DNA from: Megascapheus bottae
Lineage: Eukaryota > Chordata > Mammalia > Rodentia > Geomyidae
Reading direction: 5' to 3'
Assembly: GCA_024803745.1 (NCBI GenBank)
Contig: JANJXV010001730.1
Coordinates: 1 to 64,000 of the forward strand
Length of the DNA stretch: 64,000 bases
Of the stretch, positions 32,390 through 44,300 are shown one piece after another. The position numbers and the translations under genes are program-made. The notes under the pieces are model-generated. The model made no database searches and was not told the DNA's origin. It saw nothing but the letters and a program-made list of their open reading frames with translations. Within the stretch, counting starts at the first letter, position 1; each line of letters begins with the position of its first letter.

Positions 32390-35300
32390 TGAAGTAAGAA
32401 TGAAGGTGTGTGAATCACAGAATGGAGGTGTTTGAAGTCACAGAATGGAGGTGTGTAAAGTGAGAGGATGTGTGTGAAGTCAAAGAATGGAGGTGTGTGA
32501 AGTCATAGAATGGAGGAGTGGGAAGTCATAGAATGAGGGAATCTGAAGTCATTGAATGGAGGCGTGTGAAGTCATAGATTCGAGGTCTGTGAAGTCATAG
32601 AATGGAGGTGTGTGAAGTCATCGAATGGAGGTGTTTGAAGTCATAACTTGGAGGTGTCTGAAGTCTCAGAATGGAGGTGGGTGAAGTCATAGAATTGAGG
32701 TGTGTGAAGTCATAGAAAGGCGGTGTGTGAAGTCACAGAATGGAAGTGTGTGAAGTCACAGAATGGAGGTGTGTGAAGTCACAGAGTGAAGGTGTGTGAA
32801 CTCCGAATGGAGGTGTGTGAAGTCACAGAATGGAGGTGTGTGAAGTCATAGAATGGAGGTGTGTGAAGTCACAGAATGGATGTTTGTGAAGTAAGGATGA
32901 AGGTGTGTGAAGCCGTAGAATGTAGGTGTGTGAAGTCACAGAATGGAGGTGTGTGAAGTCAGATTGGAGGTGTGTGAAGTCATGGAATGTAGGTGTGCGA
33001 AGTCATAGAATGGAGGTGTGTGAACTCAGAATGGAGGTCTGTGAAATCATAGAATGGAGGTGTGTGAAGTCAGAATGGAGGTGTATGAACTCATAGAATG
33101 GACGTGTGTGAAATCACAATGGAGGTGTGTGAAGTCATAGAATGGAGGTGTGTGAAGTCACAAAATGGAGGTGTGTGAAGTCATAGAATGGAGGTGTGTG
33201 AAGTCACAAAATGGAGGCGTGTGAAGTCATAGAATGGAGGTGTGTGAAGTCGGAATGGAGGTGTGTGAAGTCACAGAATGTAGGTGTGTGAAGTCAGATT
33301 GGAGGTGTGTGAAGTTAGGGAATGGAGGTGTGTGAAGTCATAGAATGGAGGGGTGTGAAGTCAGAATGAAGGTATGTGAAGTCAGAGAATGGATGTTTGT
33401 GAAGTAAGAATGAAGGTGAGTGAAGTCATAGAATGGAGGTGTGTGAAGTCAGAATGGAGGTGTGTGAAGTCAGAATGGAGGAGTGTGAATTCACAGAATG
33501 GAGGTGTGTGAAGTCATAGAATGGATGTGTGTGAAGTCACAGAATGGAGGTGTGTGAAGTCACAGAATGGAGGTGTGTGAAGTCATAGAATGGAGGTGTG
33601 TGAACTCATATAATGGAGGTGTGTGAAATCACAATGGAGGTGTGTGAAGTCATACATTGGAGGTGTGTGAAGTCACATTGGAAATGTGTGAAATCATAGA
33701 ATGGAGGTGTGTGATGTCACAGAATGGAGGTGTGTGAAGTCAGAATGGAGGTGTGAGATGTTATAGAATGGAGGCGTGTGAATTCAGAATGGAGGTGTTT
33801 GAACTCATAGAATGGAGGTGTGTGAAGTCACAATGGAGGTGTGTGAAGCCATAGAATGGAGCTGTGTGAAGTCACAGAATGGTAGTGTGTGAAGTCATAG
33901 AATGGCGGTGTGTGAAGTCATAGAATGGAGGTAGGTGAAGTCATAGAATGGATGTTTGTGAAGTAAGAATGAAGGTGTGTGAATCACAGAATGGAGGTGT
34001 GTGAAGTCAGAGAATGGAGGTGTGTAAAGTCAGAGGAGTTGTGTGAAGTCAAAGAATGGATGTGTGTGAAGTCAAAGAATGGACGTGTGGGAAGTCATAG
34101 AATGATGGAGTCTGAAGTCATAGAATGGAGAGGTGTGAAGTCACAGAATCGAATTGTGTGAAGTCATAGAGTGGACGTGTGTGAAGTCACAGAAAGGAGG
34201 TGTCTGAAGTCACAGAATGGAGGTGTGTGAAGTCACAGAATGTAGGTGTGTGAAGTCACAGAATGAAGGTGTGTGACCTATGATTGGAGGTGTGTGAAGT
34301 CAGAGAATGGAGGTGTGCGAAGTCAAAGAATATAGGTGTGTGAAGTCAAAGAATGGTGTGTGAAATCAGACTGGAGGTGTGTGAAGTCATGGAATAGAGG
34401 TGTGCGAAGTCATAGAATGGAGGTGTGTGAAGTCAGAATGGAGGTGAATGAAGTCAGAGAATGGAGGTGTGTGTAGTCAGAGTGGAGGTGCGTGAGGTCA
34501 CAGAATGGAGGTGTGTGAAGTCATAGAATGAAGGTGTTTTACCTCAGAATGGAGGTGTGTGAAGTCAGAGAATGGAGTGTGCGAAGTCGTAGAATGGAGG
34601 TGTGTGAAGTCAGAATGGAGGTGTGTGAAATCATAGAATGGAGGTGTGTGAACTCATAGAATGGAGGTGTGTGAAGTCAGAATGGAGGTGTGTGGAGTCA
34701 CAGAATGGAGGTGTGTGTAGCCATAGAATGGAGGTGTGTGAAGTACGAGAATGGAGGTGTGTGATGTCACAGAATGGAGGTGTGTGAAGTCAGAGAATGT
34801 AGGTGTGTGAAGTCACAGAACCGAGGTGTGGGAAGTCAGATTTTAGGTGTGTGAAGTCATGGAATGGAGGTGTGCGAAGTCATAGAATGGATGTGTGCGA
34901 AGTCATAGAATGGAGGTGTGTTAAGTCAGAATGGAGGTGTGTAAAGTCATAGAATGGGGGTGTGTGAAGTCAAAATGGAGGTGTGTGAACTCATAGAATG
35001 GAGGTGTGTGAAGTCAAAACGGAGGTGTGTGAAGTCATAGAATGGAGATGTGTGAAGTCAAAGAATAGTAATGTGAAGTCATGGAATGGAGGTGTGTGAA
35101 GTCATAGAATGGAGGTGTGTGAAGTCATAGAATGGATGTTTGTGAAGTAAGAATGAAGGTGTGTGAATCACAGAATGGAGGTGTGTGAAGTCAGAGAATG
35201 GAGGTGTGTAAAGTCAGAGGAGGTGTGTGAAGTCAAAGAATGGAGGTGTGTGAAGCCATAGAATGCAGGTGTGTAAAGTCATAGAATCGAGGTGTGTGAA

Positions 35301-38300
35301 GTCAGAATGGAGGTGTGTGTAGTCAGAATTTAAGTGTGTGAAGTCACAGAATGGAGGTGTGTGAAGGCATAGAACGGAGGTGTGTGAAGTCACAGAATGG
35401 AGGTGTGTGAAGTCAGATTGGAGGTGTGTGAAGTCATGGAATGTAGGTGTGCGAAGTCATAGAATGGAGGTGTGTGAAGTCAGAAGGGAGATGTGTGAAC
35501 TCATAGAATGGAGGTGTGTGAAATCACAATGGAGGTGTGTGAAGTCATAGAATGGAGGTGTGTGAAGTCACAAATTGAGCTGTGCGAAGTCAAAGAATGG
35601 AGGTGTGTAAAGTGAGAGGAGGTGTGTGAAGTCAAAGAATGGAGGTGTGTGAAGTCATAGAATGGAGGAGTGGGAGTCATAGAATGAGGGGGTCTGAAGT
35701 CATTGAATGGAGGTGTGTGAAGTCATAGATTCGAGGTCTGTGAAGTCATAGAATGGAGGTGTGTGAAGTCATCGAATGGAGGTGTTTGAAGTCATAACTT
35801 GGAGGTGTCTGAAGTCTCAGAATGGAGGTGGGTGAAGTCATAGAATTGAGGTGTGTGAAGTCATAGAAAGGCGGTGTGTGAAGTCACAGAATGGAAGTGT
35901 GTGAAGTCACAGAATGGAGGTGTGTAAAGTCAAAGAATGAATGTGTGTGAACTCCGAATGGAGGTGTGTGAAGTCACAGAATGGAGGTGTGTGAAGTCAT
36001 AGAATGGAGGTGTGTGAAGTCACAGAATGGATGTTTGTGAAGTAAGGATGAAGGTGTGTGAAGCCATAGAATATAGGTGTGTGAAGTCACAGAATGGAGG
36101 TGTGTGAAGTCATGGAATGTAGGTGTGCGAAGTCATAGAATGGAGGTGTGTGAAGTCAGAATGGAGGTGTGTGAAATCATAGAATGGAGGTGTGTGAAGT
36201 CAGAATGGAGGTGTGTGGAGTCACAGAATGGAGGTGTGTGTAGCCATACAATGGAGGTGTGTGAAGTACGAGAATGGAGGTGTGTGATGTCACAGAATGG
36301 AGGTGTGTGAAGTCAGAGAATGTAGGTGTGTGAAGTCACAGAACCGAGGTGTGGGAAGTCAGATTTTAGGTGTGTGAAGTCAAGGAATGGAGGTGTGCGA
36401 AGTCATAGAATTGATGTGTGCGAAGTCATAGAATGGAGGTGTGTTAAGTCAGAATGGAGGTGTGTAAAGTCATAGAATGGGGGTGTGTGAAGTCAAAATG
36501 GAGGTGTGTGAACTCATAGAATGGAGGTGTGTGAAGTCAAAACGGAGGTGTGTGAAGTCATAGAATGGAGATGTGTGAAGTCACAGAATAGTAATGTGAA
36601 GTCATGGAATGGAGGTGTGTGAAGTCATAGAATGGAGGTGTGTGAAGTCATAGAATGGATGTTTGTGAAGTAAGAATGAAGGTGTGTGAATCACAGAATG
36701 GAGGTGTGTGAAGTCAGAGAATGGAGGTGTGTAAAGTCAGAGGAGGTGTGTGAAGTCAAAGAATGGAGGTGTGTGAAGCCATAGAATGCAGGTGTGTAAA
36801 GTCATAGAATCGAGGTGTGTGAAGTCAGAATGGAGGTGTGTGTAGTCAGAATTTAAGTGTGTGAAGTCACAGAATGGAGGTGTGTGAAGGCATAGAACGG
36901 AGGTGTGTGAAGTCACAGAATGGAGGTGTGTGAAGTCAGATTGGAGGTGTGTGAAGTCATGGAATGTAGGTGTGCGAAGTCATAGAATGGAGGTGTGTGA
37001 AGTCAGAAGGGAGATGTGTGAACTCATAGAATGGAGGTGTGTGAAATCACAATGGAGGTGTGTGAAGTCATAGAATGGAGGTGTGTGAAGTCACAAATTG
37101 AGCTGTGCGAAGTCAAAGAATGGAGGTGTGTAAAGTGAGAGGAGGTGTGTGAAGTCAAAGAATGGAGGTGTGTGAAGTCATAGAATGGAGGAGTGGGAGT
37201 CATAGAATGAGGGGGTCTGAAGTCATTGAATGGAGGTGTGTGAAGTCATAGATTCGAGGTCTGTGAAGTCATAGAATGGAGGTGTGTGAAGTCATCGAAT
37301 GGAGGTGTTTGAAGTCATAACTTGGAGGTGTCTGAAGTCTCAGAATGGAGGTGGGTGAAGTCATAGAATTGAGGTGTGTGAAGTCATAGAAAGGCGGTGT
37401 GTGAAGTCACAGAATGGAAGTGTGTGAAGTCACAGAATGGAGGTGTGTAAAGTCAAAGAATGAAGGTGTGTGAACTCCGAATGGAGGTGTGTGAAGTCAC
37501 AGAATGGAGGTGTGTGAAGTCATAGAATGGAGGTGTGTGAAGTCACAGAATGGATGTTTGTGAAGTAAGGATGAAGGTGTGTGAAGCCATAGAATGTAGG
37601 TGTGTGAAGTCACAGAATGGAGGTGTGTGAAGTCAGATTGGAGGTGTGTGAAGTCATGGAATGTAGGTGTGCGAAGTCATAGAATGGAGGTGTGTGAAGT
37701 CAGAATGGAGGTGTGTGAAATCATAGAATGGAGGTGTGTGAAGTCAGAATGGAGGTGTATGAACTCATAGAATGGACGTGTGTGAAATCACAATGGAGGT
37801 GTGTGAAGTCATAGAATGGAGGTGTGTGAAGTCACAAAATGGAGGTGTGTGAAGTCATAGAATGGAGGTGTGTGAAGTCACAAAATGGAGGCGTGTGAAG
37901 TCATAGAATGGAGGTGTGTGAAGTCGGAATGGAGGTGTGTGAAGTCACAGAATGGAGGTGTGTGAAGTCAGATTGGAGGTGTGTGAAGTTAGGGAATGGA
38001 GGTGTGTGAAGTCATAGAATGGAGGGGTGTGAAGTCAGAATGAAGGTATGTGAAGTCAGAGAATGGATGTTTGTGAAGTAAGAATGAAGGTGTGTGAAGT
38101 CATAGAATGGAGGTGTGTGAAGTCAGAATGGAGGTGTGTGAAGTCAGAATGGAGGAGTGTGAATTCACAGAATGGAGGTGTGTGAAGTCATAGAATGGAT
38201 GTGTGTGAAGTCACAGAATGGAGGTGTGTGAAGTCACAGAATGGAGGTGTGTGAAGTCATAGAATGGAGGTGTGTGAACTCATATAATGGAGGTGTGTGA

Positions 38301-39800
38301 AATCACAATGGAGGTGTGTGAAGACATACATTGGAGGTGTGTGAAGTCACATTAGAAATGTGTGAAGTCATAGAATGGAGGTGTGTGAAGTTACAGAATG
38401 GAGGTGTGTGAAGTCAGAATGGAGGTGTGTGATGTTATAGAATGGAGGCGTGTGAAGTCAGAATGGAGGTGTTTGAACTCATAGAATGGAGGTGTGTGAA
38501 GTCACAATGGAGTTATGTGAAGCCATAGAATGGAGCTGTGTGTAGTCACAGAATGGTAGTGTGTGAAGTCATAGAATGGCGGTGTGTGAAGTCATAGAAT
38601 GGAGGTATGTGAAGTCATAGAATGGATGTTTGTGAAGTAAGAATGAAGGTGTGTGAATCACAGAATGGAGGTCTGTGAAGTCAGAGAATGGAGGTGTGTA
38701 AAGTCAGAGGAGGTGTGTGAAGTCAAAGAATGGAGGTGTGTGAAGTCATAGAATGGACGTGTGGGAAGTCATAGAATGAAGGAGTCTGAAGTCATAGAAT
38801 GGAGAGGTGTGAACTCACAGAATCGAATTGTGTGAAGTCATAGAGTGGAGGTGTGTGAAGTCACAGAAAGGAGTTGTCTGAAGTCACAGAATGGAGGTGT
38901 GTGAAGTCACAGAATGTAGGTGTGTGAAGTCACAGAATGAAGGTGAGTGACCTCTGAATGGAGGTGTGTGAAGTCAGAGAATGGAGGTGTGCGAAGTCAT
39001 AGAATATAGGTGTGTGAAGTCAAAGAATGGTGTGTGAAATCAGACTGGAGGTGTGTGAAGTCATGGAATAGAGGTGTGCGAAGTCATAGAATGGAGGTGT
39101 GTGAAGTCAAAATGGAGGTGAGTGAAGTCAGAGAATGGAGGTGTGTGTAGTCAGAGTGGAGGTGTGTGAGGTCACAGAATGGAGGTGTGTGAAGTCACAG
39201 AATGAAGGTGTTTTACCTCAGAATGGAGGTGTGTGAAGTAAGAGAATGGAGGTGTGCGAAGTCGTAGAATGGAGGTGTGTGAAGTCAGAATGGAGGTGTG
39301 TGAAATCATAGAATGGAGGTGTGTGAACTCATAGAATGGAGGTGTGTGAAGTCAGAATGGAAGTGTGTGGAGTCACAGAATGGAGGTGTATGTAGCCATA
39401 GAATGGAGGTGTGTGAAGTAAGAGAATGGAGGTGTGTGATGTCACAGAATGGAGGTGTGTGAAGTCATAGAATGTAGGTGTGTGAAGTCACAGAACGGAG
39501 GTGTGGGAAGTCAGATTTTAGGTGTGTGAAGTCATGGAATGGAGGTGTGCGAAGTCATAGAATTGATGTGTTCGAAGTCATAGAATGGAGGTGTGTGAAG
39601 TCAGAATGGAGGTGTGTAAAGTCATAGAATGGGGGTGTGTAAAGTCAAAATGGAGGTGTGTGAACTCATAGAATGGAGGTGTGTGAAGTCAAAATGGAGG
39701 TGTGTGAAGTCATAGAACGGAGATGTGTGAAGTCACAGAATAGTAATGGGAAGTCATGGAATGGAGGTGTGTGAAGTCATAGAATGGAGGTGTGTGAAGT
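32390..39800 (+). repeat. 4,674-bp spaced duplication
   Basis: Three landmarks recur with exactly 4,674-bp spacing: GTTTGTGAAGTAAGGATGAA (32882/37556), the AAGTCGGAATGG variant (about 33250/37924) and TCATGGAATAGAGG (34388/39062). Copy 1 therefore starts before 32.9 kb and copy 2 extends past 39.1 kb. Inside the unit lies the 1.52-kb duplication listed separately. Confidence 0.85.
34675..37715 (+). repeat. 1.52-kb tandem duplication inside the 4.67-kb unit
   Basis: The rare AAGTACGAGAATGG block is at 34741 and 36264, a spacing of 1,523 bp. Near the end of the unit the spacing becomes 1,544 (GGTGTGCGAAG near 36122/37666) because copy 1 lacks one 21-bp monomer (the AGATTGG type). Copies are nearly identical by eye over more than 1.3 kb. 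Confidence 0.85.
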
Positions 39801-41320
39801 CATAGAATGGATGTTTGTGAAGTAAGAATGAAGGTGTGTGAATCACAGAATGGAGGTGTGTGAAGTCACAGAATGGAGGTGTGTAAAGTCAGAGGAGGTG
39901 TGTGAAGTCAAAGAATGGAGGTGTGTGAAGCCATAGAATGCAGGTGTGTGAAGTCATAGAATCGAGGTGTGTGAAGTCAGAATGGAGGTGTGTGTAGTCA
40001 GAATTTAAGTGTGTGAAGTCACAGAATGGAGGTGTGTGAAGTCACAATGGAGGTGTGTGAAGTCATAGAATGGAGATGTGAGAAGTCACAGAATGGTAGT
40101 GTGTGAAGTCATAGAATGGAGGTGTGTGAAGTCATAGAATGGAGGTGTGTGAAGTCATAGAATTGATGTTTGTGAAGAATGAAGATGTGTGAATCACAGA
40201 ATGTAGGTTTGTGAAGTCACAGAATGGAGGTTTGTAAAGTCAGAGGAGGTGTGTGAAGTCAAAGAATGGAGGTGTGTGAAGTCGTAGAATGGAGGTGTGG
40301 GAAATCATAGAATGAAGGAGTCTGAAGTCATAGAATGGAGTTGTGTGAAGTCACAGAATCGAGGTGTGTGAAGCCATAGAATGCAGGTGTGTGAAGTCAT
40401 AGAATCGAGGTGTGTGAAGTCAGAATGGAGGTGTGTGTAGTCAGAATTTAAGTGTGTGAAGTCACAGAATGGAGGTGTGTGAAGTCATAGAACGGAGGTG
40501 TGTGAAGTCACAGAATGGAGGTGTGTGAAGTTAGATTGGAGGTGTGTGAAGTCCTGGAATGTAGGTGTGCGAAGTCATAGAATGGAGGTGTGTGAAGTCA
40601 GAAGGGATGTGTGTGAACTCATAGAATGGAGGTGTGTGAAATCACAATGGATTTGTGTGAAGTCATAGAATGGAGGTTTGTGAAGTCACAAATTGAGCTG
40701 TGTGAAGTCAAACAATGGAGGTGTGTGAAGTCACAAAATGGAGGTGTGTGAAGTGATAGAATGGAGGTGTATGAAGTCAGAATGGAGGTGTGTGAAGTCA
40801 CAGAAAGTAGGTGTGTGAAGTCAGATTGGAGGTGTGTGAATTTATGGAATGGAGGTGTGTGAAGTCATAGAATGGAAGGGTGTGAAGTCAGAATGAAGGT
40901 GTGTGAAGTCATAGAATGGATGTTTGTGAAGTAAGAATGAATGTGTGTGAAGTCATAGAATGGAGGTGTGTGAAGTCAGAATGGAGGTGTGTGAAGTCAG
41001 AATGGAGGAGTGTGAATTCACAGAATGTAGGTGTGTGAAGTTATAGAATGGATGTGTGTGAAGTCACAAAATGGAGGTGTGTGAAGTCACAATGGAAGTG
41101 TGTGAAGTCATAGAAATGAGGTGTGTGAAGTCACAGAATGGAGGAGCGTGAAGTCAGAATGTAGGTGTGAGAAATCATAGAATGGAGGTGTGTGAAGTCA
41201 GAATGGAGGTGTGTGATGTTATAGAATGGAGATGTGTGAAGTCACAGAATGGTAGTGTGTGAAGTCATAGAATGGAGGTGTGTGAAGTCATAGAATGGAG
41301 GTGTGTGAAGTCATAGAATT
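39801..41320 (+). repeat. Array segment with ~442-bp duplication and a distant copy
   Basis: The AGAATTTAAGTGTGTG variant occurs near 40003 and 40445, a local duplication of about 442 bp. Sequence from about 40,550 to 41,300 is repeated at about 54,800-55,650 with a shift of 14,250 bp (for example 40621 and 54871). Confidence 0.7.
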
Positions 41321-44300
41321 GATGTTTGTGAAGAATGAAGATGTGTGAATCACAGAATGTAGGTTTGTGAAGTGACAGAATGGAGGTGTGTAAAGTTAGA
41401 GGAGGTGTGTGAAGTCAAAGAATGAAGGAGTCTGAAGTCGTAGAATGGAGGTGTGTGAAGTCACAGAATGGAGGTGTGTGAAGTCATAGAGTGGAGGTGT
41501 GTGAAATCATAGAAAGGAGGTGTGTGAAGTCACAGAGTGGAGGTGTGGGAAGTCACAGAATGGAGGTGTGTGAAGTCACAGAATGAAGGTGTGTGACCTC
41601 AGAATGGAGGTGTGTGAAGTCAGAGAATGGAGGTGTGCGAAGTCATAAAATGGAGGTCTGTGAAGTCAGAATGGAGGTGTGTGAAGTCATAGAATGGAGG
41701 TGTGTGAGGTCATAGAAAGGAGGTGTATGAAGTCACAATATGGAGGTGTGTGAAGTAACAGAATGGAGGTGTGTGAAGTCAGAATGGAGGTGTGTGAAGT
41801 CACAGAATGGATGTTTGTGAAGTAAGGATGAAGGTGTGTGAAGTCATAGAATGGAGGTGTGTGAAGTCAGAATAGAGGTGTGTGTATTCAGAATAGAAGT
41901 GTGTGAAATCAGAGAATGGAGTTGTGTGAAGTCATAGAACGGAGGTGTGTGAAGTCATAGAATGGAGGTGTGTGAAGTCATAGAAAGGAGGGGTGTGAAG
42001 TCACAGAATGGAGGTGTGTGAAGTCACAGAATGGAGGTGTGTGAAGTCAGAGAATAAAGGTGTGTTACCTCAGAATGGAGGTGTGTGAAGTCAGAGAATG
42101 GAGGTGTGAGAAGTCATAGAATGGAGGTGTGTGAAGTCAGAATGGATGTGTGTGAAGTCATAGAATGGAGGTGTGTGAAGTCAGAATGGAGGTGTGTGTA
42201 GTCAGAAGGGAAGTGTGTGAAGTCAGAGAATGGATGTGTGTGAAGTCATAGAACGGAGGTGTGTGAAGTCATAGAATGGAGGTGTGTGAAGTCATAGAAA
42301 AGAGGTGTGTGAAATCACAGAATGCAGGTGTGTGAAGTCACAGAATGGAGGTGTTTGAAGTCAGAGAATGGAGGTGTGAGAAGTCATACAATGGAGGTTT
42401 GTGAAGTCAAAATGGAGGTGTGTAAAGTCATAGAATGGAGGTGTGTGAAGTCATAGAAAGGAGGTGTGTGAACTCAGTATGGAGGTGTGTGAAGTCACAG
42501 AATGTAGGTGTGTAAAGTCATAGAATGGAGGTTTGTGAAGTCAAAGAATGGAGGTGTGTGAAGTCAGAATGGGGGTGTGTGAAGTCACAGAATGAATGTT
42601 TGTGAAGTAAGGATGAAGGAGTGTGAAGTCATAGAATGGTGGTGTGTGAAGTCAGTATGGAGGTGTGTGTAGTCAGAATGGAAGTGTGTGAAGTCATGGA
42701 ATGGAGGTGTGTGAAGTCATAGAACGGAGGTGTGTGAAGTCATAGAATGGAGGTGTGTGAAGTCACAGAATGGAGGTGTGTGAAGTCAGAATGGAGGTGT
42801 GTGAACTCATAGAATGGAGGTGTGTGAAGGCTGAATGGATGTGTGTGAAGTCATAGCATGGAGGTGTGTGAAGTCAGAATGGAGGTGTGTGAACTCATAG
42901 AATGGAGGTGTGTGAAGTCACAATGGAGGTGTGTGAACTCAAAGAATGGAGGTGTGTGAAGTCACAATGGAGTTGTGTGAAGTCATAGAATGGAGGTGTG
43001 TGAAGTCAGAATGGAGGTGTGTGAAGTCACAGAATGGAGGTGTATGAAGTCAGATTGGAGGTGTGTGAAGTCATGGAATGGAGGTGTGTTACGTCATAGA
43101 ATGGAGCTTTGTGATGTCAGAATGAAGGTGTGTGAATCACAGAATGGATGCTTGTGAAGTAAGAATGAAGGGGTGTGAAGTTATAGAATGGAGGTGTGTG
43201 AAGTCATAGAATGGATGTGTGTGAAGTCACAGAATGGAGTTGTGTGAAGTCACAGAATGGAGGTGTGTGAAGTCATAGAATGGAGGTCTGTGAACTCATA
43301 GAATGGAGGTGTGTGAAGTCAGAATGGAAGTGTGTGGACTCATAGAATGGAGGTGTGTGAAGTCATAGAATGGAGGTGTGTGAAGTAATAGAATGGAGAT
43401 ATGTGAATCACAGAATGGACGTGTGTGAAGCCATAGAATGCAGGTGTGTGAAGTCACAGAATGGAGGTGTGTGAAGTCAGAATGGAGGTGTGAAGTCAGA
43501 ATGGAGGAGTGTGAATTCGCAGAATGGAGGTATGTGAATTCATAGAATGGATGTGTGTGAAGTCACAGAATGGAGGTTTGTGAAGTCACAAAATGGAGGT
43601 CTGTGAAGTCATAGAATGGAGGTGTGTGAACTCATAGAATGGAGGTGTGTGAAGTTATAGAATTGATGTTTGTGAAGAATGAAGATGTGTGAATCACAGA
43701 AAGTAGGTTTGTGAAGTGACAGAATGGAGGTGTGTAAAGTTAGAGGAGGTGTGTGAAGTCAAAGAATGAAGGAGTCTGAAGTCGTAGAATGGAGGTGTGT
43801 GAAGTCACAGAATGGAGGTGTGTGAAGTCATAGAGTGGAGGTGTGTGAAATCATAGAAAGGAGGTGTGTGAAGTCACAGAGTGGAGGTGTGGGAAGTCAC
43901 AGAATGGAGGTGTGTGAAGTCACAGAATGAAGGTGTGTGACCTCAGAATGGAGGTGTGTGAAGTCAGAGAATGGAGGTGTGCGAAGTCATAAAATGGAGG
44001 TCTGTGAAGTCAGAATGGAGGTGTGTGAAGTCATAGAATGGAGGTGTGTGAGGTCATAGAAAGGAGGTGTATGAAGTCACAATATGGAGGTGTGTGAAGT
44101 AACAGAATGGAGGTGTGTGAAGTCAGAATGGAGGTGTGTGAAGTCACAGAATGGATGTTTGTGAAGTAAGGATGAAGGTGTGTGAAGTCATAGAATGGAG
44201 GTGTGTGAAGTCAGAATAGAGGTGTGTGTATTCAGAATAGAAGTGTGTGAAATCAGAGAATGGAGGTGTGTGAAGTCATAGAACGGAGGTGTGTGAAGTC

